64,000 nt of DNA from Nonlabens spongiae (GTDB taxonomy: Bacteria; Bacteroidota; Bacteroidia; Flavobacteriales; Flavobacteriaceae), in contig NZ_CP019344.1 in NCBI RefSeq assembly GCF_002117125.1, forward strand, positions 1,826,501 through 1,890,500, read 5' to 3'. Shown one piece after another: positions 1 to 8,852 of this stretch (the stretch's first letter is position 1; each line of letters opens with the position of its first letter). The notes beneath the pieces were generated by a model, which was not told the DNA's origin, ran no database searches, and saw only the letters and a list, made by a program, of their open reading frames with translations. The translations under genes were made by a program, and so were the position numbers.

Positions 1-1055
1 GGCTCGATGACGGCGCCTGTGCGCTCACTAGTACCTACTTTGTGAACGTGATTTTCCTTTTTTAGCAAAAACCCTTTTTCATCAAGCTCCTGACTGATCT
101 GTTTGCGCACGTCAAAACGATCTTTACCTTCATAATGCAGGCCGTAGCTATTGAGCGTTCCATTTGCATTGAAAATATCGATCACCTCTAAGTTGTGGGT
201 CTCACCTATCTTTTTATCATTCTCATCGTGAGCGGGAGTAATCTTGAGTGCACCCGTACCAAATTCTGTATCTACATAAGAGTCTGCAATAATCGGTATC
301 TCGCGATTTGCAATGGGTACAATAGCTGTTTTACCAACGAGTTTTGTGAATCGATCATCTTCTGGATTGACACAAATCGCCGTATCACCGAGAATAGTTT
401 CAGGTCGAGTGGTAGCGATCACAATATGATCATCGCTGTCTTTGATGGCGTATTTCAAATAATAAAGATGCCCGTTGCGCTCTTCATAATTCACTTCCTC
501 ATCGCTGAGTGTGGTTTGAGCTTCTGGATCCCAATTCACCATGCGGTAACCGCGGTAAATCAAACCTTTTTTATAAAGGTCGATAAATACATTAATCACG
601 CTCGCACTCATGTCATCGTCGAGGGTAAACTTAGTGCGTGACCAGTCGCAACTTGCGCCCAGTTTTTTGAGCTGTTCCAGAATGATTCCACCGTACTCAT
701 GGGTCCAGTCCCAAGCGTGTTGTAAAAACTCTTCTCTTGTCAGGTCGTTTTTATCAATTCCCTGATCCTTGAGTTTTTTGACAACCTTAGCTTCAGTCGC
801 TATACTGGCGTGATCTGTTCCCGGCACCCAGCATGCATTATAACCTTTAAGTCGCGCACGGCGTATCAAGACGTCTTGAATGGTATTGTTGAGCATGTGT
901 CCCATGTGTAAGACTCCCGTCACATTAGGCGGCGGTATCACAATGGTGTAGCTTTCCCTATCGTCTGGAACTGACTTGAAAAAGTCGTGTTCCATCCAGT
1001 AGTCATACCATTTTTGCTCTACGGTTTGCGAGTTGTAATTAGAAGCTAGGGACAT
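1..1055 (-). CDS. valS: Valine--tRNA ligase, N-terminal part (cut by window edge)
   Basis: This is a class I aminoacyl-tRNA synthetase that charges tRNA-Val. My own translation from the ATG at 1055 on the minus strand begins [20 protein letters not shown]. It shows the HIGH-type signature [14 protein letters not shown] (HMGH about residues 50-53) and then [17 protein letters not shown], both typical of ValS. About 351 codons are present. The KMSKS loop, the rest of the editing domain, the anticodon-binding domain and the coiled coil lie beyond the left edge. A minus-strand TACTTTTG box (plus coordinates 1084-1091) lies about 29 bases before the start. The identification is firm because of the specific HIGH context. 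Confidence 0.95.
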   Translation of the reverse strand, partial: MSLASNYNSQTVEQKWYDYWMEHDFFKSVPDDRESYTIVIPPPNVTGVLHMGHMLNNTIQDVLIRRARLKGYNACWVPGTDHASIATEAKVVKKLKDQGIDKNDLTREEFLQHAWDWTHEYGGIILEQLKKLGASCDWSRTKFTLDDDMSASVINVFIDLYKKGLIYRGYRMVNWDPEAQTTLSDEEVNYEERNGHLYYLKYAIKDSDDHIVIATTRPETILGDTAICVNPEDDRFTKLVGKTAIVPIANREIPIIADSYVDTEFGTGALKITPAHDENDKKIGETHNLEVIDIFNANGTLNSYGLHYEGKDRFDVRKQISQELDEKGFLLKKENHVHKVGTSERTGAVIE

Positions 1056-1083
1056 ATTGGCTCAATTTTTGACTATCAAAGGG

Positions 1084-1091
1084 CAAAAGTA
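1084..1091 (-). promoter_or_regulatory. TAnnTTTG promoter box of valS
   Basis: TACTTTTG on the minus strand matches the Bacteroidota -7 consensus and lies about 29 bases upstream of the valS ATG, in the divergent gap shared with the DUF1573 gene. No exact -33 TTTG is obvious at ideal spacing. Confidence 0.5.
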
Positions 1092-1162
1092 CCATTTAAC
1101 CTTTGTAAAGCATAATGAGTTATACGATTATAAATCGTAGATTTATCGAATACTTTCCAGCT

Positions 1163-1555
1163 ATGAAATATCCTATTTTGATTACTGTTTTACTGAGTAT
1201 CCTAAGCATAAGCTCGATCCATTCTCAGAGCGATGCCCAAACTCTCAATACCACAGTTGAATTTGAGGCCACGGTTTTGGATTTTGGAACAATTAGTAAG
1301 AGTAGTGATGGTCGCAAAACTTTCGTCTTTAAAAATACTGGAGAGGAACCTCTGGTTATATCTAAAGTTTTTTCATCCAGCCATTTGAGGGTCGTCAAAT
1401 ATCCACAAGAACCTGTTCAGCCCGGTGAAAAGGGAGAAATCGTAATTAAGTATGACACCAATCGTGTAGGACCTATTGTGAAAACGGTGACCGTTATGAT
1501 GAATATCAAAGAAAAAGCGATTCCGCTTCAGGTGAAAGGTGAAGTGAAATTGTAA
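1163..1555 (+). CDS. DUF1573 domain protein, exported
   Basis: A 130-residue protein if started at the ATG at 1163, whose product begins MKYPILITVLLSILSI, a clear signal peptide. The same frame stays open upstream to an ATG at 1115, but that would put 16 polar residues before the hydrophobic core, so the inner start is preferred. The body is one immunoglobulin-like DUF1573 domain: VLDFGTISKSSDGRKTFVFKNTGEEPLVISKV, then a P-x-x-P-x-GEKGEI stretch and a TVTVMMN strand. DUF1573 proteins are common in Bacteroidota and are thought to be periplasmic or surface structural proteins; the exact role is unknown. Confidence 0.85.
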   Translation: MKYPILITVLLSILSISSIHSQSDAQTLNTTVEFEATVLDFGTISKSSDGRKTFVFKNTGEEPLVISKVFSSSHLRVVKYPQEPVQPGEKGEIVIKYDTNRVGPIVKTVTVMMNIKEKAIPLQVKGEVKL

Positions 1556-1558
1556 AGG

Positions 1559-2872
1559 CTATTCTATTATTGGCTTCAGTTTTAGTCGCACCTTGTAGTA
1601 TTCTTTTCCGCGTTTCATTTTTAATTTGACTACAGATCCTGGATCGCGGTAAAATAAATATGTGACTTCTCCCATACTGAATTCGCCCAAGTCCTTGTTA
1701 AATAAGCCAACTACCTGATCTCCCTCTTTTATTCCATTGAGATCTGCTGGAGAATCTGGAGCGACGTAGGATACGATGATTTTTTTGGCGTATCGATAGA
1801 AAAATGTTTTAGTCTGCCCGATTTCTATTTTCTTCATAGAGCGCACTTCTGTAGCTTTATCGGGATCGTAATTATATTTCACATCAGTCACCAGCTCTTC
1901 CTTACCTTCCCTGAGTTTTAATCCAGCCATATTATAATAAAAACCATCTTTAAAAGCCCTTGTTTGACGCAGATATAAAAATTCATCATCATAGTCAATC
2001 ACGACTTCAAAACGTCTTAGAACCTCACCTCCTATCGAGCCGCGATTCAAATCACTGGACTGGAAATTTTCTCGATCCAATTCAGGGTAGGCAAAAGTGA
2101 TTTTATCAAAAGTAAATTCGCCAATTTCAAGCGTATCAACTTTTGAACGGAATCCATATACATCACCACTCATCCCAAAACCAAGATAGTCCCTGAATCC
2201 TTTAACAGGCATTTTGAATTGCTCATCTTTTTCAAAAAGCCAAAGCGCGTCTCCACTACCCGTATCCAGTAATAAACGCGTAGGCATTGCTGAACTATCA
2301 TTTTTGACTTGAGCGTTTATATATAACTTCTCGCTTACTTTTTCCAGCTTTATTTTTTCATATCTAGATAATCTCAAAGCAGATTCATCTTTGTAGGTTA
2401 AAATACGTTCACGACGAAAGTCTAGTTCAACTAAATGATTTTTAAAAAATTCAATTCCTATAATACCATTCACCTCAGTACCCAAAATCGGTAGAAAACT
2501 TATCTGACTTTCAGTAAGAACATTAATAGTTGCATTTTCAGATTTCAGTTCGCCTATTTGAATAAGGTTTTGAGAGCTTTCTATCGCTTTAAAAGGCTCT
2601 AAGCTTCCATAACCCCTGATGGTCGTTTCTCTTCCTTGACCTACATTCAAACTGTCGACACCATTTAAATTGAAAATGGTAGATCGAGACGCACCACTGT
2701 CAATGATAAATCGCAATTCCGTACCATTAACTTTTGCTCTAGCGATCATGATTCCAGAAACCACATCTACAGGTATTTCTACCTCATCAGCACCGTCAGG
2801 CAAGGTGAACTCTAGCGCGCAGAGCGGTAAAATAAATACAAGAATTGCTAAGAGGTTTATAAAATTTCTCAT
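1559..2872 (-). CDS. Secreted retropepsin-like aspartyl protease with C-terminal PDZ domain
   Basis: About 437 residues from the ATG at 2872, which opens a signal peptide (MRNFINLLAILVFILPLCA). The frame extends to an ATG at 2905, which is less likely. Two aspartyl-protease signatures are visible, DSGASRS near residue 58 and LLDTGSGDALW near residue 203, as expected for a single-chain pepsin/retropepsin-like fold. The last ~75 residues look like a PDZ domain (SYVAPDSPADLNGIKEGDQVVGL). The family is frequent in Bacteroidota and is exported to the periplasm or outer membrane. Substrates are unknown. The gene ends 3 bases from the convergent DUF1573 gene. Confidence 0.85.
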   Translation of the reverse strand: MRNFINLLAILVFILPLCALEFTLPDGADEVEIPVDVVSGIMIARAKVNGTELRFIIDSGASRSTIFNLNGVDSLNVGQGRETTIRGYGSLEPFKAIESSQNLIQIGELKSENATINVLTESQISFLPILGTEVNGIIGIEFFKNHLVELDFRRERILTYKDESALRLSRYEKIKLEKVSEKLYINAQVKNDSSAMPTRLLLDTGSGDALWLFEKDEQFKMPVKGFRDYLGFGMSGDVYGFRSKVDTLEIGEFTFDKITFAYPELDRENFQSSDLNRGSIGGEVLRRFEVVIDYDDEFLYLRQTRAFKDGFYYNMAGLKLREGKEELVTDVKYNYDPDKATEVRSMKKIEIGQTKTFFYRYAKKIIVSYVAPDSPADLNGIKEGDQVVGLFNKDLGEFSMGEVTYLFYRDPGSVVKLKMKRGKEYYKVRLKLKPIIE

Positions 2873-2921
2873 CTTCACTTGTAAGATCGTCAAAATGCAT
2901 GGCACTCATGACACCAAATAG

Positions 2922-2929
2922 TACCTTTG
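2922..2929 (+). promoter_or_regulatory. TAnnTTTG promoter box of the aminotransferase
   Basis: TACCTTTG, an exact Bacteroidota -7 element, lies 18 bases before the ATG at 2948, implying a very short 5' leader for the aminotransferase-murB unit. Confidence 0.5.
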
Positions 2930-2947
2930 TCGTAATTAATATAAGAA

Positions 2948-4138
2948 ATGCCCAAAATATCTGAAAAAGGACAGGCGATGCCGTCCTCTCCCGTTAGAAA
3001 ATTAGTTCCCTTTGCTGAAGCTGCCGTCAAAAAAGGCAGAACGATCTACCAGTTAAACATAGGACAACCAGATATTAAAACTCCTGAACAAGCCCTTCAA
3101 GCCGTTAAGGATGCAGACATGGAAGTACTTGAGTACAGCCATAGTGCAGGTAATCAAAGCTACCGCGATAAATTAGCAAATTATTACAACAATTTAGGTT
3201 TTGACATCTCAAGTGATGACATTATAGTATCAACTGGCGGTAGTGAGGCATTACTTTTTGTGATGGGGTCTATTTGCGACCAGGGTGACGAGGTGATTAT
3301 CCCAGAACCGTTTTATGCAAATTACAATGGTTTTGCAGCGGCCAGCGGCGTTACCGTAAAACCCATTCATACTAAAATTGAAGAAAATTTCTCACTACCC
3401 TCTATTGCAGAATTTGAGAAACTCATTACTGATAAGACTAAAGCAATTCTCATCTGTAACCCAGGTAACCCGACCGGTTATTTGTATACCGAAAATGAAA
3501 TGCAGCAACTGGCAGAATTGGTTAAAAAACACGACCTTTTTCTCGTAGCTGACGAGGTCTATCGAGAATTTGCCTATGATGGCCGCATCCATCACTCTGT
3601 TTTGAGTCTTAAGGGTATTGAGCAAAACGCCATCATGGTAGATTCCGTATCAAAAAGATATAGTATGTGTGGTGCCCGTATAGGCTGTCTGGTTTCTAAA
3701 AATAAGGAAATCATGGGAGCAGCAATGAAATTTGCCCAGGCGCGATTGAGCCCTCCTACTTTTGCTCAAATTGCTGCTGAGGCTGCTCTGGATACGCCCC
3801 AGGAGTATTTTGACGAGGTTATTCAAGAGTACATTGAGAGACGTGATTTATTGATCAACGGGCTCAAAGAAATCGAGGGCGTTAAGGTAGCTAACCCAGG
3901 CGGCGCATTTTATTGCGTTGCAGAATTGCCCGTAGAAGATACTGATGCTTTTGCGCAATGGTTGCTGGAGTATTTTGATTTGAATAACGAGACGGTCATG
4001 GTCGCGCCTGCAGCCGGATTCTACAGCACACCAGGCATGGGTAAAAACCAGATACGCATTGCTTATGTTCTGGAAAAGGAAGCAATAAGAAAGTCTATCA
4101 AAATCTTGCAAGCGGGTCTTAAAGAATACACGGCGTGA
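2948..4138 (+). CDS. Class I/II pyridoxal-phosphate aminotransferase (aspartate aminotransferase-like)
   Basis: A 396-residue fold-type I PLP enzyme. Visible motifs are LNIGQPDIKTP near the N-terminus, NPGNPTG (171-177), ADEVYREF with the PLP-contacting Asp at 202, and DSVSKRYSMCGARIG with the Schiff-base Lys at 236 and the phosphate-binding Arg at 244. Members transfer amino groups between an amino acid (often aspartate) and 2-oxoglutarate in the cytosol. Substrate cannot be fixed from sequence alone. The stop overlaps the murB GTG start, so the two are translationally coupled. Confidence 0.88.
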   Translation: MPKISEKGQAMPSSPVRKLVPFAEAAVKKGRTIYQLNIGQPDIKTPEQALQAVKDADMEVLEYSHSAGNQSYRDKLANYYNNLGFDISSDDIIVSTGGSEALLFVMGSICDQGDEVIIPEPFYANYNGFAAASGVTVKPIHTKIEENFSLPSIAEFEKLITDKTKAILICNPGNPTGYLYTENEMQQLAELVKKHDLFLVADEVYREFAYDGRIHHSVLSLKGIEQNAIMVDSVSKRYSMCGARIGCLVSKNKEIMGAAMKFAQARLSPPTFAQIAAEAALDTPQEYFDEVIQEYIERRDLLINGLKEIEGVKVANPGGAFYCVAELPVEDTDAFAQWLLEYFDLNNETVMVAPAAGFYSTPGMGKNQIRIAYVLEKEAIRKSIKILQAGLKEYTA

Positions 4139-5166
4139 TTGAGGTCCGGGAGCAATTTTCCTTAAAGGAGTATAATACTTTTGGAGTTTCCGCTTTCGCG
4201 AAAGCGTACATAAAAGCAACCTCACTGCAACAATTAAAGGAAGCGATAGGATATTGTAACGGTCAGGATATTTTCTTGCTGGGCGGCGGAAGCAACATGC
4301 TCATCAAAAACAATATTGAGCGCACCGTTGTACACGTATGCCTAAAAGGTAAAGAGGTTCTCAATAATGTAAAGGGCAAAGTCAGTCTGAAAGTCATGGC
4401 TGGCGAAAACTGGCACGAGCTGGTTCTCTACTGCATCGAGCAAAACTATGCCGGTTTAGAAAATCTATCTCTTATCCCTGGAAATGTGGGGACTGCTCCT
4501 ATTCAAAATATAGGTGCTTATGGCGTAGAACTTAAGGATGTTTTTGTGAGTTGCGATGTTTTGGACACCGCGACCCTTGAAGAAAAGACGCTGACTAAAC
4601 AAGAATGCAAATTCGGTTATCGGGACAGTATTTTCAAGAATGAGGCGCTGGGAAAATATGTGATCACCGCTGTCACATTTGAGCTGACTGATTTGAATTC
4701 TACAGATGATTATCAGCTTAAAACGGATTACGGCGCTATAAAAAAGGAACTTGCCCGACTTGAAGGTCCCGTGAATATTCAAAAAGCATCTCAGGCAGTC
4801 ATTAATATTAGGAGTAGCAAACTCCCTGATCCTAAAGTTATAGGGAACAGTGGTAGTTTCTTTAAAAATCCAGTGATAGAGAAACGCTTGTACGATGACT
4901 TAAAATCCCGCTTTCCAGATTTACCATGCTATCCTTTGGATGATTTGCATGTCAAAGTTCCTGCTGGATGGTTGATCGACAAGTCTGGATTGAAAGGCAA
5001 GCGATATGGCGATGCTGGAGTGCACGATCGTCAGGCACTCGTTTTAGTCAATCATGGTAATGCAACCGGTGAGGAGATTCTAGAAGTGGCACATAAGGTC
5101 CAGAAAGCGGTTAAAAAAACCTTTGATATCAATATTGAAATGGAAGTTAATCTGATTGAAGGCTAG
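4135..5166 (+). CDS. murB: UDP-N-acetylenolpyruvoylglucosamine reductase
   Basis: MurB is the FAD enzyme that reduces UDP-GlcNAc-enolpyruvate to UDP-MurNAc in cytosolic peptidoglycan synthesis. The 343-residue product shows the FAD-binding GGGSNML (50-56), IPGNVGTAPIQNIGAYG (114-130), GYRDSIF with the catalytic Arg, and GNSGSFFKNP with the proton-donating Ser at 241. The length fits type I MurB. The start is GTG, overlapping the TGA of the aminotransferase (GTGA). Residues 19-25 (SAFAKAY) are encoded by a copy of the CGCTTTCGCGAAAGCG palindrome in the N-terminal strand/helix. Confidence 0.96.
   Translation: MIEVREQFSLKEYNTFGVSAFAKAYIKATSLQQLKEAIGYCNGQDIFLLGGGSNMLIKNNIERTVVHVCLKGKEVLNNVKGKVSLKVMAGENWHELVLYCIEQNYAGLENLSLIPGNVGTAPIQNIGAYGVELKDVFVSCDVLDTATLEEKTLTKQECKFGYRDSIFKNEALGKYVITAVTFELTDLNSTDDYQLKTDYGAIKKELARLEGPVNIQKASQAVINIRSSKLPDPKVIGNSGSFFKNPVIEKRLYDDLKSRFPDLPCYPLDDLHVKVPAGWLIDKSGLKGKRYGDAGVHDRQALVLVNHGNATGEEILEVAHKVQKAVKKTFDINIEMEVNLIEG
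4191..4206. repeat. Iterated palindrome CGCTTTCGCGAAAGCG, in murB
   Basis: Exact 16-bp palindrome encoding SAFAKAY in the N-terminal part of MurB. Confidence 0.95.
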
Positions 5167-5237
5167 TGATAGCCCGAGTAAATCTCTTCATCAATAAATT
5201 CTAGTCGGCATGGCGTTTGTCTTGTATATGTAAATTT

Positions 5238-5245
5238 TATCTTTG
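5238..5245 (+). promoter_or_regulatory. TAnnTTTG promoter box, start-proximal
   Basis: TATCTTTG ends only 4 bases before the ATG at 5250. With a -7 box this close, the transcript would be leaderless or nearly so. It also rules out the upstream in-frame ATG at 5217 as the start. Confidence 0.5.
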
Positions 5246-5249
5246 CATT

Positions 5250-5462
5250 ATGGATTTAAAACTATTTTTAATCACCTTCGGTTTATTAGCACTAGCTTTT
5301 GCTGGAATTGCTATAAAAATATGGGGAAAGAAAGATGGAAAATTTGCCGGTACTTGCGCCAGTCAAAACCCATACCTAAACAAAACAGGCGAAGCGTGCA
5401 GCATGTGCGGTAAATTACCCGACGAGCAGGATTGCAAAAATCCAGAGAAGACCACTCGATAA
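5250..5462 (+). CDS. Small membrane protein with C-terminal cysteine motif, unknown function
   Basis: A 70-residue protein with one N-terminal transmembrane helix (MDLKLFLITFGLLALAFAGI AIKIW) and a short polar tail with four Cys (GTCASQ, ACSMCGKLPDEQDC). The tail could bind a metal or form disulfides; this is inference. Similar small proteins are annotated as membrane or secreted proteins in flavobacteria. The start at 5250 is chosen because a TATCTTTG box lies just before it. The glycosyltransferase follows 6 bases later, so they form an operon. Confidence 0.75.
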   Translation: MDLKLFLITFGLLALAFAGIAIKIWGKKDGKFAGTCASQNPYLNKTGEACSMCGKLPDEQDCKNPEKTTR

Positions 5463-5468
5463 TTTATC

Positions 5469-6617
5469 ATGATCCTAGATCTCTTCGTCTGGTTTCTGGC
5501 CGGGTTCACGATTCTTAATTTAGGGTATTACCTATACTTCTCAAAGTTCTCTTTTATTACCAAGTCAACTTGCGATCGCACTTCGACTACGCTCAGTGAC
5601 ATCGCACCACATGCTTCTGAAACTATTGATGCGGTCTCAGTAATCATTTGTGCTAAAAACGAAGAGGAAAACCTCAAAAGATTACTACCGCTACTACTTG
5701 AACAAAACCATCCCAATTTTGAAGTAGTTGTTGTAAATGACTACAGTAAGGACAACACACTTGAGGTTATCGAATCATTCATGGAGAAAGACTCCCGAGT
5801 AAAATTGGTAGATATTGTTCCAAATGAATCTTTTTGGGGAAATAAAAAATATGCTTTAACGCTGGGGATCAAAAAAGCGAGAAATAATAAGTTACTTTTT
5901 ACTGATGCCGATTGCACACCAGCCAGTAAAAGTTGGATCTCAGAAATGACTCAGCAATTAGTGGATAAAAAAACTATTGTGCTGGGATATAGTGGCTATG
6001 AAAAAATAAAAGGTTCCTTCCTCAATGCGCTTATCCGGTTTGAAACTGCCATTGCCGCCACCCAATATCTAAGTTACGCGGTAAGAGGAAACGCTTATAT
6101 GGGAGTAGGTCGCAACCTCGCTTATACCGCTGACCAATTTTACGCCTCTAGTGGCTTTATGAGTCACATGAAGGTTTTGGGTGGTGATGACGATCTTTTT
6201 GTAAACGAAGCAGCAAACCGCGAGAATGTTGCAGTGAGCCTGAATCCAGATTCATTCACTTACAGCGTGCCTAAAAAATCATGGAACGCGTGGTGGAAGC
6301 AAAAAAGAAGACACATCAATACCGCTGGTCATTACAAATGGAAACATAAAATCGCTCTGGGGCTATTTTTTGTTTCTCAAATAGGCTTTTTTGCATCGGC
6401 TGTAGTTGCTGGAATTTTTAGTCCTTTTTGGATGATTGTATTGGGAATTATTGTTTTGCGTTATCTAGTCACCTGGCTAGTAATAGGATATGCGTTCAAA
6501 AAACTACAGGAGTCAGCGCTTGTTTGGTTTTACCCGTTTTATGAAGTCATTTTGCTCTTCAGTCAGGGTGCGTTATACTTCAACAACCTTGTTGCTCCAC
6601 CCAGATACTGGGAATAG
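5469..6617 (+). CDS. Family 2 glycosyltransferase, membrane-bound
   Basis: A 382-residue GT-A type transferase. It has an N-terminal transmembrane helix (1-22), then VSVIICAKNEEENL (57-70), VVVVNDYSKDNT, the metal-binding FTDADC (145-149), GGDDDLF (238-244) and KQKRRH (277-282) in the place of the Q/RxxRW acceptor motif. Two or three C-terminal transmembrane segments follow. It probably transfers a sugar to a lipid or surface glycan at the inner membrane; acceptor and donor are unknown. Between the first helix and the catalytic domain lies a repeat-derived segment (TSTTLSD) encoded by CTTCGACTACGCTCAGTGAC. Confidence 0.88.
   Translation: MILDLFVWFLAGFTILNLGYYLYFSKFSFITKSTCDRTSTTLSDIAPHASETIDAVSVIICAKNEEENLKRLLPLLLEQNHPNFEVVVVNDYSKDNTLEVIESFMEKDSRVKLVDIVPNESFWGNKKYALTLGIKKARNNKLLFTDADCTPASKSWISEMTQQLVDKKTIVLGYSGYEKIKGSFLNALIRFETAIAATQYLSYAVRGNAYMGVGRNLAYTADQFYASSGFMSHMKVLGGDDDLFVNEAANRENVAVSLNPDSFTYSVPKKSWNAWWKQKRRHINTAGHYKWKHKIALGLFFVSQIGFFASAVVAGIFSPFWMIVLGIIVLRYLVTWLVIGYAFKKLQESALVWFYPFYEVILLFSQGALYFNNLVAPPRYWE
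5580..5600 (+). repeat. Interspersed repeat inside the glycosyltransferase gene
   Basis: ACTTCGACTACGCTCAGTGAC resembles a short repeat often seen between genes in flavobacterial genomes (from memory). Here it is read in frame in the linker between the first membrane helix and the catalytic domain. Confidence 0.5.
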
Positions 6618-6651
6618 TCAGTTTTGAAAATTCAAACGACTACTTAATCAC

Positions 6652-6659
6652 TATTTTTG
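6652..6659 (+). promoter_or_regulatory. TAnnTTTG promoter box of lipA
   Basis: TATTTTTG ends 4 bases before the lipA ATG. A TTTTG at 6622-6626 lies 25 bases further upstream and may be the -33 element. A leaderless or near-leaderless transcript is predicted. Confidence 0.5.
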
Positions 6660-6663
6660 TACT

Positions 6664-7536
6664 ATGGAAACAATCACAAAATCTGTCGCTCCACCTAAAG
6701 GAAAGCCCAAATGGCTCCGTGTCAAACTTCCCGTAGGTAAAAAATACAAGGAATTGCGTGGAGTGGTTGACAAATATGAGCTCCACACCATTTGTACCAG
6801 TGGTAGCTGTCCTAATATGGGAGAATGCTGGACAGAAGGAACGGCTACTTTCATGATTTTAGGTAATGTATGTACGCGTAGTTGTGGATTCTGTGGTGTG
6901 AAAACAGGTAGACCAGAAGACGTAGACTGGGCAGAACCTGAAAAAGTCGCTCGCTCAATCAAACTGATGGGCATCAAGCACGCAGTAATTACGAGTGTTG
7001 ACCGTGATGACCTTAAAGACATGGGTTCCATCATCTGGAAAGAGACTGTTGCTGCGATAAGAAGAATGAATCCAGAAACTACGCTGGAAACGCTCATACC
7101 AGACTTTCAAGGAAATACTCGTAACATCGACCGTATTGTTGAAGCAAATCCTGAAGTAGTTTCCCATAACATGGAGACCGTAAAGCGTTTAACGCGTGAA
7201 GTAAGAATCCAGGCAAAATACGAGCGCAGTCTTGAAGTACTTCACTACCTTAAAGAGCAAGGTATCAACCGCACAAAGTCAGGAATTATGCTCGGGCTTG
7301 GAGAACGTGAAGACGAAGTCATTGAAACTTTACACGATTTGAGAAAAAACGATGTGGATGTAGTGACGCTGGGTCAATACCTGCAACCTAGTAAAAGACA
7401 CTTACCCGTTCAGGAATTCATTAATCCTGACCAATTCAAAAAGTATGAAGTGATCGGGAAAGACCTTGGCTTTAGACACGTTGAGAGCGGTGCATTAGTA
7501 CGTTCTTCTTACAAAGCGCATAAGCATATTTTGTAG
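6664..7536 (+). CDS. lipA: Lipoyl synthase
   Basis: LipA is the radical-SAM enzyme that inserts two sulfur atoms into the protein-bound octanoyl group to make lipoate. The 290-residue product has both iron-sulfur sites: the auxiliary cluster C44-x4-C49-x5-C55 (CTSGSCPNMGEC) and the radical-SAM CxxxCxxC at 70-77 (CTRSCGFC). The C-terminal RSSYKA motif that ligates the auxiliary cluster is present. The length is normal. It appears monocistronic with its own start-proximal promoter. Confidence 0.97.
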   Translation: METITKSVAPPKGKPKWLRVKLPVGKKYKELRGVVDKYELHTICTSGSCPNMGECWTEGTATFMILGNVCTRSCGFCGVKTGRPEDVDWAEPEKVARSIKLMGIKHAVITSVDRDDLKDMGSIIWKETVAAIRRMNPETTLETLIPDFQGNTRNIDRIVEANPEVVSHNMETVKRLTREVRIQAKYERSLEVLHYLKEQGINRTKSGIMLGLGEREDEVIETLHDLRKNDVDVVTLGQYLQPSKRHLPVQEFINPDQFKKYEVIGKDLGFRHVESGALVRSSYKAHKHIL

Positions 7537-7561
7537 ATTTTAGCTTCGTCAAATCCATCTA

Positions 7562-7657
7562 TGTCAAGTCGAGCGGCTCCCGATAGCAATCGGGTCGAGA
7601 CTGTTTTAACGTCGCGATCTCTAATCGTTCTTCCGCCGCGGCGGACTCGAACTGACA
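7562..7657. repeat. Short interspersed element with near-inverted ends
   Basis: The stretch begins TGTCAAGTCGAG and ends CTCGAACTGACA, which are imperfect inverted repeats. It contains an internal hairpin CCCGATAGCAATCGGG. A shorter relative lies at 56835-56905 and an end fragment at 38162-38173. It fills the lipA-gap gap. Confidence 0.5.
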
Positions 7658-7675
7658 ATTTCAACTGAATAAAGC

Positions 7676-8665
7676 ATGATTAAAATCGCAATAAACGGCT
7701 TCGGGCGTATAGGTAGGGTATTTCTAAGAACGGTCATCGACCATCCTGAAATTGAGGTCGTAGCAATCAATGACTTGGCGAGCCCTGAAGTCATGGCACA
7801 CCTTTTTAAATATGATTCTATCCACGGTGTACTCGATAAAGAAGTAAATCATGGCAACGATTTTATTCAAATCGGCAAGCATCAAATCAAATTTTCTCAG
7901 CATAAACAACTGGAAAGTCTCGACTGGAAAAATGTAGATATTGTCATAGAATCGACGGGAAAATTCAAGCTAAGATCAGAACTTCAAAAACATCTACAAG
8001 CTGGTGCTAAAAAGGTCATTTTGAGCGCTCCACCGGTGGAAGATGACATCAAGACCATTGTTTTGGGAGTAAATGATGCGATTATAGAACCCTCAGACCT
8101 CATTATTTCAAACGCCAGCTGTACCACAAATAACGCAGCACCCATGATCAAGGTGCTTGATGAGCTCTGCGGTATCGAGCAGGCTTACATCACCACGGTG
8201 CACAGTTATACGACAGACCAGGGATTGCACGATCATCCCCACCGCGATTTGAGACGTGCAAGAGCCGCTGGTCAGTCTATAGTTCCTACCACAACGGGAG
8301 CCGCCAAGGCATTGACTAAAGTTTTTCCGCACCTCAGCGAAGTCATTGGTGGTTGTGGGGTGCGCGTTCCAGTGCCTAATGGGAGTCTTACGGATATGAC
8401 CATTAACGTGAAGAGAGGTACATCAATTCAAGAGGTGAATGATGCTTTTTCCGCTTTCGCGAAAGCGTACCCAGATTACTTCTCCTACACAACGATCCCA
8501 CTAGTTTCTAGAGATATATCAGGCAGTCCCTACTCCTGTATTTTTGATTCAGAAATGACCAGCGTAATCGGTAAACTGGTTAAACTCATAGGGTGGTACG
8601 ACAATGAAAGTGGATACAGTAATCGATTGAAAGATTTAGCGCTACGAGTGGCTGGACTCGGGTAG
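7676..8665 (+). CDS. gap: Glyceraldehyde-3-phosphate dehydrogenase, type I
   Basis: GAPDH oxidises glyceraldehyde 3-phosphate to 1,3-bisphosphoglycerate. The 329-residue protein has the Rossmann motif INGFGRIGR (6-14), NAD-type Asp33, the catalytic ASCTTN with Cys149, and His176 in TVHSYTTDQ. It ends in the expected GWYDNESGYSNR. The sequence differs in places from classical glycolytic enzymes, for instance it has few residues after the last motif, so it may be one of several paralogues; which is glycolytic cannot be told here. A palindrome copy encodes SAFAKAY near residue 262. Confidence 0.93.
   Translation: MIKIAINGFGRIGRVFLRTVIDHPEIEVVAINDLASPEVMAHLFKYDSIHGVLDKEVNHGNDFIQIGKHQIKFSQHKQLESLDWKNVDIVIESTGKFKLRSELQKHLQAGAKKVILSAPPVEDDIKTIVLGVNDAIIEPSDLIISNASCTTNNAAPMIKVLDELCGIEQAYITTVHSYTTDQGLHDHPHRDLRRARAAGQSIVPTTTGAAKALTKVFPHLSEVIGGCGVRVPVPNGSLTDMTINVKRGTSIQEVNDAFSAFAKAYPDYFSYTTIPLVSRDISGSPYSCIFDSEMTSVIGKLVKLIGWYDNESGYSNRLKDLALRVAGLG
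8452..8467. repeat. Iterated palindrome, in gap
   Basis: Exact 16-mer encoding SAFAKAY. Confidence 0.95.
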
Positions 8666-8790
8666 TTGTTTGGATTTAACGTAGTTGTTGTTCTCAGGCT
8701 GTTGGCATCGATTGGAACTGGACATCAGTTATCCGTTATTAGTTGATAGTAGCTAAATTGAGGTTATCAGATACAGATAAAAATTAGTTG

Positions 8791-8818
8791 GTAAGGGCAG
8801 GTTTAAACCTGCCCTTAC
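8791..8818. repeat. REP-like 28-bp perfect palindrome, solitary copy
   Basis: A perfect palindrome made of GTAAGGGCAGGTTT and its reverse complement. It is identical to the copy at 20791-20818 beside the RAYT-type transposase gene, 12 kb away, which suggests mobilisation in trans. It lies in the gap between gap and the end of lpxK. Confidence 0.85.
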
Positions 8819-8852
8819 AGACCTCAAGTTGGCGCAAAGCCTCATACTTAGA

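Noticed and set aside
195..641. Open frame of 148 codons on the plus strand at the left edge
   Set aside because: It is antisense to valS, whose frame is continuous there with clear synthetase motifs.
8791..8818. The 28-bp palindrome as an ordinary terminator of gap
   Set aside because: It has no T run after it and is identical to copies beside the RAYT gene, so a REP interpretation is preferred.
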